From: an uncultured Prevotellaceae bacterium
Lineage (GTDB): Bacteria; Bacteroidota; Bacteroidia; Bacteroidales; Bacteroidaceae
Length of the DNA stretch: 61,906 bases
Direction of reading: 5' to 3'
Assembly (NCBI GenBank): GCA_902769705.1
Contig: CACXPX010000035.1
Coordinates: forward strand, 1-61,906
How positions within the stretch are numbered: the first letter of the stretch is position 1; each line of letters starts with the position of its first letter. The position numbers and the translations under genes were made by a program. Below the pieces are notes generated by a model. The model made no database searches, was not told the DNA's origin, and worked only from the letters and a program-made list of their open reading frames with translations. Below are positions 1-8,543 of the stretch, piece by piece.

Positions 1-32
1 TACATAACGATTGAGCCATGATGTTGTAGAGC

Positions 33-165
33 TGTTGCCCCTGTAGGGCGTTGTTTCCTTGTTGCTTGCCTACCCAGGGCGATGCCCTGGGCTGTTAGCA
101 GATTGGCCCTTCAGGCCGCCTTCGTCCGAAAGGTCTGCTTGTATATTATTCCTTTGCAAATATAC
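33..165. repeat. REP-like GC-rich palindromic repeat, copy 1
   Basis: It contains the hallmark pieces of a family seen six times in the window: the 'cctgtagggcg' block, a perfect palindrome around 'cccagggcgatgccctggg', and a 'ggcccttcaggccgcc' block. Only intergenic copies occur. Confidence 0.75.
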
Positions 166-407
166 AAGGAAATCGGGAGATTTTGAGCGGAATCAATGAC
201 TTTTTATGTTAAATGCGAGATTTTTGTTCGTTTTGGGAGGCACAATCCCAAATATATCTTGATTTTTTTTTGACAAAGGAGGAGGGCGGACTGGGACAAA
301 GTCAACTGTCAAGCTTGACAGTTCAAAAGAGGGAGAAGGGACGGCTGGAGATGACCTTCCCATTTCTGTCAACCAAATCTGGAAAAGGCAACCCCAATCA
401 GGAAAAA

Positions 408-648
408 TGTAACATGTAACATTTGTAACATGTAACATTAAGGTGGTTCCCATATTCCAAGATGAAATTTCGGTTTTAAATTGACAGATTCAGATTTTAC
501 GTGTAATTTTTAATGGAGTGTAAGAATAGTATTTTTATTATAATATATAATATATATATTATGTATTATAATAACCCATAGGTATAGGGGGCGCTTTGCA
601 CATGTGGAAGGTGCTTAATGTTACATGTTACAATTGTTACATGTTACA
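408..648. repeat. Inverted pair of TGTAACATGTAACA direct repeats
   Basis: TGTAACATGTAACA occurs twice in direct orientation at 408-421 and 424-437, and its complement TGTTACATGTTACA twice at 619-632 and 635-648. The arrangement is a large dyad enclosing an AT-rich 180-bp core. Its function is unknown; it could be a protein-binding cluster or a relic of a mobile unit. Confidence 0.6.
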
Positions 649-699
649 AAATGTCTTGCCCCACCGATATTTAACACATTTTCACAATACGCATGAATA

Positions 700-856
700 A
701 TGCCCTTTTTCGCCTAGATTCTTTTTGATTGTGCAAAAGCTATGTAATGACCACCTCATTGCATAGCTTTGACCAGCTCATTTGTGGTCTTTTGGCAGCC
801 GCAAAAACAACGAAATAGCAATGTAAAGATTTTTTACCATGAAATTTGGAGGATTG
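700..856. repeat. Left arm of long inverted repeat (partner 61268-61495)
   Basis: The complement of this segment reappears at 61268-61495 with only a few base changes, apart from a ~71-nt insertion in the right copy. The shared part includes the ...GGTAAAAAATCTTTACAT... and ...GAGCTGGTCAAAGCTATG... blocks. This left copy is the uninterrupted version. Confidence 0.8.
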
Positions 857-1058
857 GGATAAATTTTGTACTTTTGCTGTGTAATTCCGAGGAATGAGGG
901 AAGGCTACGGGGGGGCGAGCTTGGCTCGGGATGAGGAGGAGAGAGATGTGCATTGGGAAATGCATTGCGATTGGAGGAACAGGCGCTTCGCTAAATTAAA
1001 AATGAAAAATGAAAAGGTTCTCGAGGAAGGAGGGGACCACGAAATGGAGGAACCTCGT

Positions 1059-1290
1059 AACGCCCTGAAAGGGCAGCAGCAACTAGCCCAAGGCAGCGCC
1101 TTGGGTGAAGAAAATGGGAGCAAACTAACGCCCTACAGGGGCATAAGAATTACAACTCGAGTATGCTGTGGCTTTGAAACGATTGAAAGCTTTTGCACTT
1201 ACAGCGCGTCCTACCTTGCACGCCCCTCACCCAGGGCGATGCCCTGGGCTATGAGCAGGTTGGCCCTTCGGGCCGCTCTATGCTTGAGGC
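1059..1290. repeat. REP-like GC-rich palindromic repeat, copy 2
   Basis: This is a long copy with the modules 'cgccctgaaagggcagcag', 'cccaaggcagcgccttggg', 'cgccctacaggggca', 'cccagggcgatgccctggg' and a 'ggcccttcgggccgc' end. The same module order recurs at 46.1 and 58.5 kb. Confidence 0.75.
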
Positions 1291-1393
1291 TAATGTCCAA
1301 ACTCCCAAACTCCCAAACTCCTAAACTCCCAAGACCTATGAACTATGAACTAGTTTCTCTCCCAAGAAAAAATCGTGAAATCCGCGACAAATA

Positions 1394-1560
1394 AAGGTAA
1401 AAAGGTAAAAAGGTAAAAAGGTAAAAGGGTAAAGGTAAAAAGTAAAAGGGTAAAAAAGTAAAAAGGTAAAGGTAAAAAATAAAAAAGGTAAAAAGGTAAA
1501 AGGGTAAAAAGGTAAAGGGGTAATGGTAAAAAGGTAAAAAAGTAAAAAGGTAAAAGGGGT
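1394..1560. repeat. Octanucleotide GGTAAAAA array
   Basis: Tandem degenerate copies of an 8-bp unit (GGTAAAAA / GGTAAAAG) run for about 165 bp downstream of the SH3-like gene. The same unit in the opposite orientation forms arrays at 58890-59008 and 60901-60976. Spacing is too short and regular for CRISPR. It may be a slippage-prone microsatellite. Confidence 0.8.
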
Positions 1561-1624
1561 GAAAATGAAAAAGCCCAGAGCGGCGTCTGGGCTATGAGGT
1601 TGTGAAGGGGAGTGCGGAAAGGGC

Positions 1625-2155
1625 CTACGGACAGGTGGTGAGGGGGTTGCTGCAAATCCTGTCGATGGGCATCCACGCGGTGTGGCGCTTGTCAGCAGTG
1701 ATCACCTTTATCCATTCTCCCCGGATTTCAAGGGGACGCAGACCGGTTTCTTCCAAATAGGTGGCTCCCAATTTCAGCGGTTTGCCGTTGGGTGAGGGCG
1801 TCTCGCGCAAAACATTCTCGTTGTCGCCAGCGATGGTGAATCCCAGAACGGAATAATGCACCCAGTAGCCTGTGCTTGAGCCTTTAAGCTTGATGCTCTC
1901 ATCTTCGTCGTAATCGCCGTAGAGCTCTACAACGGGGTCAATCTTCCACCATTGGTTTTTCACTTCGAGCAGGGCCACTACATATCCGCCGTCGATTTCG
2001 GGCAGTTTCTGCACCACCTTGCCATTTGGCGCGTTACGCACGTTGGTGGCTGTGCCACTACTGTCAAAGATATAGGCATAGGCTTTTGCACCGCTTTGCG
2101 CGTTCACCGACAGGGCAACCGCCATTGTCAGGAGAGTGAGAATCATCTTTTTCAT
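1625..2155 (-). CDS. Secreted SH3-like (bacterial SH3 type) protein
   Basis: The 176-residue product starts with a clear signal peptide (MKKMILTLLTMAVALSVNAQ, cleavage after about residue 19). The body reads like bacterial SH3 domains: 'TATNVRNAPNGKVVQKLPE' is the usual 'lNVRsgPs' strand, and a second similar element near residue 115 ('LRETPSPNGKPL') suggests two SH3-like units. Such domains bind cell-wall peptides or partner proteins in the periplasm; the exact role here is unknown. It starts 5 bp after the lipoprotein gene 2161-2775 ends, so the two form one operon. The frame ends in the DRICSNPLTTCP tail. I am sure of the coding call and moderately sure of the fold. Confidence 0.8.
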   Translation of the reverse strand: MKKMILTLLTMAVALSVNAQSGAKAYAYIFDSSGTATNVRNAPNGKVVQKLPEIDGGYVVALLEVKNQWWKIDPVVELYGDYDEDESIKLKGSSTGYWVHYSVLGFTIAGDNENVLRETPSPNGKPLKLGATYLEETGLRPLEIRGEWIKVITADKRHTAWMPIDRICSNPLTTCP

Positions 2156-2160
2156 CTTCT

Positions 2161-2775
2161 TCAGTCTTTTACGAAGCTATTGTCAGCGGGGTCCCATAGG
2201 ATGTATTTCAAGGTGTTGCTGTTATCGGAAAGGCTGTGCAACTCGTAGGTTTTGTCCATATAGTGCAGATGGTAGGTTTCGCCGTTTGACAAGGTCACGG
2301 TCATGGTTTCGGTGTTCACTTGATAATTGAGTTTCTTGGGGTTCTCGCTCTCGCCGTTGTTGAAGTAGCACCAATCTGGATATCCCTTGAAATCTGTCCA
2401 AGTGTATTTGGCAAAGTTTTCTTGTTTATTCAGGAACTCTGCGGTCTTCTTACGGCCCACTAAGTATTTGTATACGGTGTTGTCTTTGTTGAACACCAGA
2501 ACACTCATGGGAAGGAAGACATAATTGTCTATGGTTTCATAATGGCCTGTCTGCCCAATACCGGCATCTCCAGGAACCCATACCTCTAAGGGAACGTTGA
2601 GGATTTCAACGGGGGGATCGTATTGCCTTAATGTGCCTTGTAGTTTGGTGAGCTTGTCGAGGGTTATGGTTGGCTCGTCGGTCTCATCGTCGTCTCCTCC
2701 GCAGGAAACGAATCCTGTACAAAGAATTGCTGCCAGAAGGGTGGCGAAAAATAGTGATAGATATTCTTTTTTCAT
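2161..2775 (-). CDS. SpII lipoprotein of unknown function
   Basis: 204 residues. An N-terminal lipoprotein signal with lipobox ending at Cys24 ('TGFVSC') is followed by the acidic linker GGDDDETDEP, typical of surface-exposed or outer-membrane lipoproteins in Bacteroidetes. The rest is beta-strand-like with no family I recognise. It is the first gene of a two-gene operon with the SH3-like protein and is preceded by a good -7 element (CAAATATA on the plus strand at 2886-2893). It may be an envelope lipoprotein partner of the SH3 protein; that is inference from adjacency only. Confidence 0.75.
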   Translation of the reverse strand: MKKEYLSLFFATLLAAILCTGFVSCGGDDDETDEPTITLDKLTKLQGTLRQYDPPVEILNVPLEVWVPGDAGIGQTGHYETIDNYVFLPMSVLVFNKDNTVYKYLVGRKKTAEFLNKQENFAKYTWTDFKGYPDWCYFNNGESENPKKLNYQVNTETMTVTLSNGETYHLHYMDKTYELHSLSDNSNTLKYILWDPADNSFVKD

Positions 2776-2885
2776 GTTGCTTATGGTTTAAGTTTGTAAT
2801 TGATTTGAAAGTTCTCGAAAAGGTGAGGATTCATCGTTTTTGATGAGTCGGCGTTTTTGGGGGATTTTTCTCCCATTATCGTTTG

Positions 2886-2893
2886 CAAATATA
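2886..2893 (-). promoter_or_regulatory. Bacteroidetes -7 element for lipoprotein operon
   Basis: TATATTTG on the minus strand matches TAnnTTTG and lies about 110 bp upstream of the lipoprotein start at 2775. Confidence 0.6.
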
Positions 2894-2950
2894 GTGTTTT
2901 TGTTTCGACGGTGCAAGCATTGGAAGGATTTTTTTGTGGGATGGAGAGGG

Positions 2951-4030
2951 TTAATATGCTGTGAATTCTTGATAAGCTTCGTGTGCCGACGGGTCGGGCT
3001 GCTCTTGCTGCTCGTGGTTGGCGGCTGAAGCGTTGTCTTCGTCGAGGAAGCGTTGGATGTCGGCCTGTATGCGGCGGAAGGGCTCTGCGGTCATGTATCC
3101 GAGGTTTTTCTTGAGCATGCTTCGGATGTCTTCGGTGCTCTTCGAGTAGCACGAGAGCTCGTTGCGGCGCTGTGTGCCGTGCATGCTTTGGCGGTTGATT
3201 TCGCTTTGGCGCTCGCGGATGAGCTGGTCGCATATTTTCTTCATCATGGGCACCACGATTTTGTCGAAGAAGTTGTGGCCTTGTATGTAGAGGTAGGTGG
3301 TTTCGGGTGTGACGCCGAGCCGTTTGATGTCTTCTTTCACGGCGAGGTAGGACTCTTTGGCGTCGGGGTTGGCGAGCTGCAGCTGCCGGATGCGCGAACC
3401 CACTTTGCGCCGCACGTTCTGGATGAGCCGTTCGGCGTTTTGTATGTTGAAGTTGCCGGTCTCGATGACGCGGTTGAAATCGCTGATGGTGAAGTCTTTG
3501 TAGTTGGGCGACCTGTAGTACCAGATGCTCCACACGAAGAGGGGGAAGATGGCGAGCGAGTATTGCCTCAGGTATTCGTCGATGTTGAAGATGGCGTGGT
3601 CGTTGAGTGTTGTGGCGACGCACACTTCATAGAGCGAGGGCGCGTAGCACTGTAGGTTTTCGATGGCGTAGGCGTAGGTGTGGAAGACATAGGGGTTGCT
3701 GAGCACTTCGCGCGAGGTCTCGGTGGCGCCTTGCATGAGGTAGTCGTAATCGGCGTCGACACAGGCTATCATGTCGTGTCCCACTTGTTGTGAGAGCAAC
3801 CTCATCATCACGGCTTTCTTGCCGCGCTCGAGGTGGTCGAATCTGGAGGGGAGCATCACTTGGAAGTATTGCGACTCGTTCTCGAAGCGGCTGAGCACGG
3901 TGCGCCAGAAGAAGACGTCGTCGTAGCTTTCCACGTAGGCCACGATGCGTCGGCGTGCTTTTTTCGAGGTCAGCCGGTTGGCGGCCTCAAAGTATTTGGA
4001 TGTCAGGTTGTCGCTGAGCCGTTTGCCCAT
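2951..4030 (-). CDS. DUF4435 (TOPRIM-like, AriB-type) protein
   Basis: 359 residues. It matches the DUF4435 pattern: an acidic residue in 'VAYVESYDDVFFW' (Glu34) and a DxDxD motif in 'MIACVDADYDYL' (Asp92/94/96), the expected metal ligands of a TOPRIM-like nuclease core. DUF4435 proteins are the AriB effector of PARIS anti-phage systems when paired with an AriA ATPase. Here an ABC-type ATPase gene lies just upstream on the same strand (4207-5025) with a 176-bp gap, so the pair layout fits. The C-terminal tail is acidic and Gln-rich. Members of this pair are also widespread in Bacteroidales, so a housekeeping role cannot be excluded. Family call firm, defence role inferred. Confidence 0.75.
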   Translation of the reverse strand: MGKRLSDNLTSKYFEAANRLTSKKARRRIVAYVESYDDVFFWRTVLSRFENESQYFQVMLPSRFDHLERGKKAVMMRLLSQQVGHDMIACVDADYDYLMQGATETSREVLSNPYVFHTYAYAIENLQCYAPSLYEVCVATTLNDHAIFNIDEYLRQYSLAIFPLFVWSIWYYRSPNYKDFTISDFNRVIETGNFNIQNAERLIQNVRRKVGSRIRQLQLANPDAKESYLAVKEDIKRLGVTPETTYLYIQGHNFFDKIVVPMMKKICDQLIRERQSEINRQSMHGTQRRNELSCYSKSTEDIRSMLKKNLGYMTAEPFRRIQADIQRFLDEDNASAANHEQQEQPDPSAHEAYQEFTAY

Positions 4031-4206
4031 AAGCGAGGGAGGAATTTAGGGGTTTAAAGAGTTTAAAGGGGAGTGGTAGGGCGTAAAGGGACATATGCTT
4101 TGGATGTCGAAGAGTTTGGCAGCATCGTGTTTTTTTGAGTGATGGATGGGGACTCATGTCCCTTTATACCTCTCACTCCTCTTTATGCCCTTGATGGCCT
4201 TTTTTT

Positions 4207-5025
4207 TTATTTGTCCGTGATATCCGACACTTCAGTCACATGGTCCACCCATCCGTTCATGATGACGGCTGGCGAGTGTGTGGTGAGGATGATTTGCACG
4301 TTGGGGTTGAGTTCGAGCAGGAGGTCGATGAGTTGCTGCTGCCAGTCTACATGCAGGCTCACTTCGGGCTCGTCCATGAAGAGCACGTAGTTCTGGTTGT
4401 CTTCCACGAGCACGGTGAGCAGGATGGCCAGCATCTGCTTCTCGCCGCTCGACAGCTGGTAGGGCACCAGCGACTCTCCGATTTGCGCGAAGCGGATTTC
4501 GTTTTCGGTGCGAATGATTTGCTTTCCCGTGTCGCGGAACAACTCGTCAACGATGTCCTGGAACCGGCGCTTGGGAATGCTGATTTGTTGGGCTTTTTCA
4601 GCTGCGTCGGGGGTGCCGCTTTGCAGGGTTTCGATGATGCGGTTGCCGATGTTCACCTGGTAGTCGAGGTATTTGCGTTGCAGCTGATAGAGCTGGAAGT
4701 CGAGTGCCGAAGAGATGCGCGTGTCGACATGGGTCATGGTCTCGAGGTCCAGCACAGGGCTGTCGAGCGAACGGATGATGTCGTAGCGTATCCACTTGGC
4801 ATCCTCGGGATACACCTTCAGCCTCACTCCCTTGAGCATGTGGCTGGGGAATTCTCCGCCTTGCGCGAGTCCTTTCACCACCTTGTTGATGATGGTGCTT
4901 TTGCCCACTCCGTTCATTCCGCTGAGGATGTTCACTTGGCGGTCCAGGTTCCACAGAATGTGCTTTCTGCCACCCCAGAGTGAGTCGATTTCAATCTGCT
5001 CGATATAGTCAGCGTACTTTTGCAT
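4207..5025 (-). CDS. AAA/ABC-type ATPase (AriA-like)
   Basis: 272 residues. Walker A is GMNGVGKST (36-44), the ABC-like signature is LSSGEKQ (191-197), Walker B is VLFMDEPEVSLH (214-225) and the switch His is in TTHSPAVI (His250). This is the AAA15/AAA21 class used as sensor-scaffold ATPases in PARIS, OLD and Gabija-like systems. It is shorter than typical AriA because the coiled-coil insert between Walker A and signature is small. It is followed by the DUF4435 gene; the two probably form one transcript from the -7 box at 5054-5061. The partner pairing argues for a PARIS-like module; the short length leaves a different conserved ATPase family possible. Confidence 0.75.
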   Translation of the reverse strand: MQKYADYIEQIEIDSLWGGRKHILWNLDRQVNILSGMNGVGKSTIINKVVKGLAQGGEFPSHMLKGVRLKVYPEDAKWIRYDIIRSLDSPVLDLETMTHVDTRISSALDFQLYQLQRKYLDYQVNIGNRIIETLQSGTPDAAEKAQQISIPKRRFQDIVDELFRDTGKQIIRTENEIRFAQIGESLVPYQLSSGEKQMLAILLTVLVEDNQNYVLFMDEPEVSLHVDWQQQLIDLLLELNPNVQIILTTHSPAVIMNGWVDHVTEVSDITDK

Positions 5026-5053
5026 GATATTCGGTTTTTAATGTTCTTTGGTG

Positions 5054-5061
5054 CAAATATA
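5054..5061 (-). promoter_or_regulatory. -7 element of ATPase/DUF4435 unit
   Basis: TATATTTG on the minus strand, 29 bp before the ATPase ATG. It is divergent from the AraC promoter about 50 bp away. Confidence 0.65.
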
Positions 5062-5105
5062 ATAAAAAACTGTCAACTTGCAATGTAGAAGCCCACTTTT
5101 TTTCG

Positions 5106-5113
5106 TAACTTTG
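5106..5113 (+). promoter_or_regulatory. -7 element of the AraC regulator gene
   Basis: TAACTTTG, matching TAnnTTTG, 54 bp before the ATG at 5167. Confidence 0.65.
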
Positions 5114-5166
5114 CCATCGAAAGTCTATTCATCCTGTCAAAACAGGGAACTTATTATCGCTATATC

Positions 5167-6042
5167 ATGCAAACGAGCAAGTATATGTTGGCCACCGAGC
5201 GCGATGCGTTGTGGGGGCTCACGGTGAGCACGGTGGGGTATGAGGAGATTGCTCCGGGCGATGTCTATCCTACGCGCGGACATGCCGACGGCTATTATTT
5301 CGACACGAAGAAAGGCCGTGTGCTGAACGAGTATCAACTGCTTTACCTCACTGAGGGCGAGGGCGAATTTGAGTCGGCCAACCAGCGGCTGACGCGCATC
5401 AAGGAGGGCGACCTCTTCCTGCTGTTTCCCGGTGAATGGCACACCTATCATCCGCTGTCCACACGCGGATGGAAGAGCTATTGGATAGGGTTCAAGGGCC
5501 GCAATGTGGACGACCGTGTGAGGGCTGGATTCCTCTCTCCCAAGAAACCCATCTACCACGTTGGCTTCAGCAGCGCCATCGTGAATCTCTACGGCGAGGC
5601 TATGCAGACGGCTCGCGAGGAGGCCGCCTATTCGCAGCAGACGCTGGCGGGCATTGTGAACCACTTGGTGGGGCTGATGTACTCTCTGGAGCGCAACCGC
5701 GAACTCAGCAAAGACCTCGGGCATGTGGACATGGTGAACCGGGCAAGGTTGCGCATCCGCGAATCGCTGGAGAGCGACTTGACTATCCAGCAGGTGGCTG
5801 AGGAGATGGGTATCAGCTATTCAAACTTCCGCAAGCTCTTCAAGGAGTTCACGGGCATTGCTCCGGCTATGTATCAGCAGGAATTGCGTCTGCAACGAGC
5901 CAAAGAGCTTTTGTCGGCCACCAACCTGAGTATCAAGGAGATAGCCTATCGGTTGAACTTCGAGTCGCCTGACTATTTCTCTTCGAAGTTCAAGAGCAAA
6001 ACGGGTCGCAAGCCCACCGATTTCCGATTGGAGATGCAGTGA
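5167..6042 (+). CDS. AraC-family transcriptional regulator
   Basis: 291 residues. The N-terminal part is a cupin-like AraC ligand pocket ('LLYLTEGEGEFES', 'GDLFLLFPGEWHTYHP'). The C-terminal ~100 residues carry the two helix-turn-helix motifs: 'LTIQQVAEEMGISYSNFRKLFKEFTG' in outline and 'SIKEIAYRLNFESPDYFSSKFK'. Such regulators usually sense a sugar and activate a nearby utilisation operon. The convergent neighbour is manA, and no sugar operon is adjacent, so the regulon is unknown. It ends with TGA. Confidence 0.88.
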   Translation: MQTSKYMLATERDALWGLTVSTVGYEEIAPGDVYPTRGHADGYYFDTKKGRVLNEYQLLYLTEGEGEFESANQRLTRIKEGDLFLLFPGEWHTYHPLSTRGWKSYWIGFKGRNVDDRVRAGFLSPKKPIYHVGFSSAIVNLYGEAMQTAREEAAYSQQTLAGIVNHLVGLMYSLERNRELSKDLGHVDMVNRARLRIRESLESDLTIQQVAEEMGISYSNFRKLFKEFTGIAPAMYQQELRLQRAKELLSATNLSIKEIAYRLNFESPDYFSSKFKSKTGRKPTDFRLEMQ

Positions 6043-6067
6043 GTTTGCAATGTTAGGAACTTTCCCC

Positions 6068-7030
6068 CTATACGTAAGTTTCCAGGAATTTCAATGTACC
6101 CTCCACTTGCAACGTCTGCGTAGTGGCGGGAATGAGGATGGTTTCACCTGCCTGCAGCTTGAAACAGTTGCCTTCGTTGTCGGTGAAACGGGCTTCTCCC
6201 TCGATTCCGATGAGCACAACAAACGAGTCGAGCGAGCTGTAGTTGAGCGTCAGAGGCTGGTCGATGTCGTAGACGGATGTGACGAAATGGGGGCATGCCA
6301 CGAGCTCCACACGCTGGTTTTTCTGCGGTTGGTAGTGGGTGCGATAGTCGGGCAGCACATCGAAGTTGATGCTCTCGGCAGCCTGCTTGGTGTGCAGAGG
6401 CCGGCAGTTGCCGTCCCGGTCGCGGCGTTTGTAGTCGTAGATGCGCCATGTGACATCGCTGGTTTGCTGAATCTCCACCAAGAAGCAGCCTGTGCCGATG
6501 GAATGGATTCGGCCTGCAGGCAGGAAGAAGACGTCGCCTTCGCTGACTTCGCATTCTGCCAAAGCGTCGCAGATGGTGTCTTTGGCCACCATTTGCTGGT
6601 ATTCCTCGGGTGTGATGCGCTGCTTGAGACCGCTGAAGAGCTTTGCGCCAGGGTCCGATTTCATCAAGTACCACATCTCCGTTTTTCCGCGTTCGTAGCC
6701 CTGTCGGCGGGCAGTCTCGTCGTTGGGGTGAACTTGGATGGAGAGGTCTTGTTGTGCATCAATGAACTTGATGAGCAGTGGGAATTCTGTTCCGAAGCGT
6801 TCGAGGTTTCTGTTGCCTACGAGTTCTCCGCCGAGGGTGGCAACCAGTTGGTTCAAATTGAGACCTTTGTATTCGCCTTCGCTGACGGTGGTCTCGCTGC
6901 CGGCTACTCCGCTGATTTCCCAGCTCTCGCCGACGTTGGGTAGTTTTTCGTCAAGATGTTTGAATGGAATGATTTTACCGCCGCCCCACATGGTCTGTTT
7001 GAGCACGGCGTTAAATTTCAATGGCTTCAT
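6068..7030 (-). CDS. manA: Mannose-6-phosphate isomerase, type I
   Basis: 320 residues, the usual length for the short class I enzymes of Bacteroidetes and Firmicutes. It interconverts mannose-6-P and fructose-6-P in the cytosol, feeding GDP-mannose synthesis or mannose catabolism. Metal and active-site motifs are visible: 'IQVHPNDETA' and 'KTEMWYLM', then 'GRIHSIGTGCFLVEIQQ' with the Zn-binding His, and the cupin end 'LKFLETYV'. The start MKPLKFNAVLKQTMWGG is standard. It lies downstream of trkH on the same strand with 43 bp between them. Confidence 0.9.
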   Translation of the reverse strand: MKPLKFNAVLKQTMWGGGKIIPFKHLDEKLPNVGESWEISGVAGSETTVSEGEYKGLNLNQLVATLGGELVGNRNLERFGTEFPLLIKFIDAQQDLSIQVHPNDETARRQGYERGKTEMWYLMKSDPGAKLFSGLKQRITPEEYQQMVAKDTICDALAECEVSEGDVFFLPAGRIHSIGTGCFLVEIQQTSDVTWRIYDYKRRDRDGNCRPLHTKQAAESINFDVLPDYRTHYQPQKNQRVELVACPHFVTSVYDIDQPLTLNYSSLDSFVVLIGIEGEARFTDNEGNCFKLQAGETILIPATTQTLQVEGTLKFLETYV

Positions 7031-7073
7031 TTTTGAGTTATTATATCATTATTGTTGGGTATTATCTATTCTC

Positions 7074-8531
7074 TTAATTCTCTTTCCAGAATGCACGGCT
7101 GAAGATGATGAGCACGCTGAAAATCTCCAGACGTCCCATCAGCATCATGGCCGAACAGAACCACTTGGCGGTGACAGGAAGTGATGCCCACGTGATGTTT
7201 GGACCCACACCTGTGTCGAGCGACGGTCCTACGTTGCTGATGCAGCTGAGCGTGATTTTTGCCGAGTTCACATAGTCGATGCCGAAAATCATGAGCAGCG
7301 TGAACGAGATGAGGCAGAGCAACACGAATATCGTGAAGAATGCCAGCAGCGTCACACGTTGCTGTTGCGGGATGTTCTGGCCGTTGATGCGAAGTGGCAG
7401 CACGGCGTTGGGGTGGAGTATCTGGCGGAACTCGTTGCGGATAATCTTCATCAGCATCACGATGCGCACGCCTTTCATTCCCGATGAAGTGGAGCCTGAG
7501 CTGGCGCCCACAATCATGCACAATCCGAGGATGATGATGGCGGCAGGAGGCCATCCTGCAACGTCTTCGTTGAACAGTCCGGTGGACGTGATGAACGACA
7601 CCACTTGGAAGATGCTGCTGCGGAAGGCGTGCTCCATCGAATAGCCCTTTTGGAAGAATAGCATGAGCATCACCGCCAACGTGCAAATCAGCGTCATGCT
7701 GATGTAGAACTTGAACTCTGAATTGCGCAGCAGATTCTTCAGGCGCAGCTTGGAAATCGAGAAATATAATAAGGTGAAATTGATTCCGCAGAGGAAGCAG
7801 AACAGCGTGCAAGTGTATTCGATGGATGCGATGCCGAAATGGTGGAGTCCGTCGTTGTGAATGGCGAACCCGCCTGTGGCAGTGGTGGTCATCGCATAGT
7901 TGATGCTGTCGAACCAATCCATTCCGCAAAGGAAATAGCATCCTACGCAAGCCAGCGTGAGGAAGATGTAGATGGACCACAGCCACTTGGCGTTCGTGCT
8001 GAGTTTGGGGTGCAGCTTGGCGCGGATGGGACCTGTGGCTTCGGCAGCAAACACCTTCACGCTTCCACCCACCATCGAGGGCAGCAGGGCGATGGTGAAG
8101 AACACGATACCGAGACCGCCAATCCATTGCGATAGCGACCGCCAGAAAAGTATTCCGTGGGGCAACCGTTCCACATCGTTGATGATGGAGGCTCCGGTGG
8201 TGGAGAATCCAGCCATCGTTTCGAAGAAGGCATCAGTCAGGTTGCTGATATAGCCGCCAATCATGAAGGGCAGCATGCCGAAGATGCTGAATGCCACCCA
8301 CGTGAGCGACACGAGCAGATAGGAATCGCGGCGCGAGAGGGTGTTGTTGCTGTCTTGTCCGACGTATTTCAGCAAGAAGGCGACAGAGATGGTCAGGGCG
8401 GTGGAGATGATGAAGGACAGTGTGTCGTCTTCGCCATAATAAAAAGCGATGCAGAGACACAGAAACATGAGCGATGCCTCAATGAGAAGCAACTGTCCCA
8501 AAATCTTGTATATCGTCTTCAGATTGACCAT
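7074..8531 (-). CDS. trkH: Trk/Ktr potassium channel subunit TrkH
   Basis: 485 residues of almost continuous membrane segments with four pore-loop repeats. The filter-like 'FSTTGASI', 'TATGGFAIHNDG' and 'FITSTGLFNEDVAGW' segments carry the conserved Gly of the K+ filter. Product: inner-membrane K+ translocating subunit of Trk. It is the partner of the TrkA gating protein encoded immediately upstream (12 bp gap), and both follow dxs. Confidence 0.9.
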   Translation of the reverse strand: MVNLKTIYKILGQLLLIEASLMFLCLCIAFYYGEDDTLSFIISTALTISVAFLLKYVGQDSNNTLSRRDSYLLVSLTWVAFSIFGMLPFMIGGYISNLTDAFFETMAGFSTTGASIINDVERLPHGILFWRSLSQWIGGLGIVFFTIALLPSMVGGSVKVFAAEATGPIRAKLHPKLSTNAKWLWSIYIFLTLACVGCYFLCGMDWFDSINYAMTTTATGGFAIHNDGLHHFGIASIEYTCTLFCFLCGINFTLLYFSISKLRLKNLLRNSEFKFYISMTLICTLAVMLMLFFQKGYSMEHAFRSSIFQVVSFITSTGLFNEDVAGWPPAAIIILGLCMIVGASSGSTSSGMKGVRIVMLMKIIRNEFRQILHPNAVLPLRINGQNIPQQQRVTLLAFFTIFVLLCLISFTLLMIFGIDYVNSAKITLSCISNVGPSLDTGVGPNITWASLPVTAKWFCSAMMLMGRLEIFSVLIIFSRAFWKEN

Positions 8532-8543
8532 GCGGGTTGGATG

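Larger units (their letters stand above)
1..1624. other. Repeat-rich intergenic stretch, no convincing gene
   Basis: I see no credible gene in the first 1.6 kb; the short open frames lack a recognisable product and cross repeats. It holds a REP-like palindromic copy (33-165), paired TGTAACATGTAACA dyads (408-437, inverted at 619-648), one arm of a long inverted repeat whose partner lies near 61.3-61.5 kb (700-856), a second REP-like copy (1059-1290) and an octamer array (1394-1560). An AT-rich block of TATAATATATA type lies at 530-575. Confidence 0.7.

Noticed and set aside
193-453. Small frames at the left edge on both strands
   Set aside because: They overlap each other and the TGTAACA dyads, with no start context or recognisable sequence.
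894-1394. 166-codon frame at 894-1394
   Set aside because: It reads through a REP-like copy and oligo-repeat DNA; composition follows the repeats.
1394-1560. Possible CRISPR array
   Set aside because: The unit is only 8 bp with no spacers; it is a microsatellite-like run.
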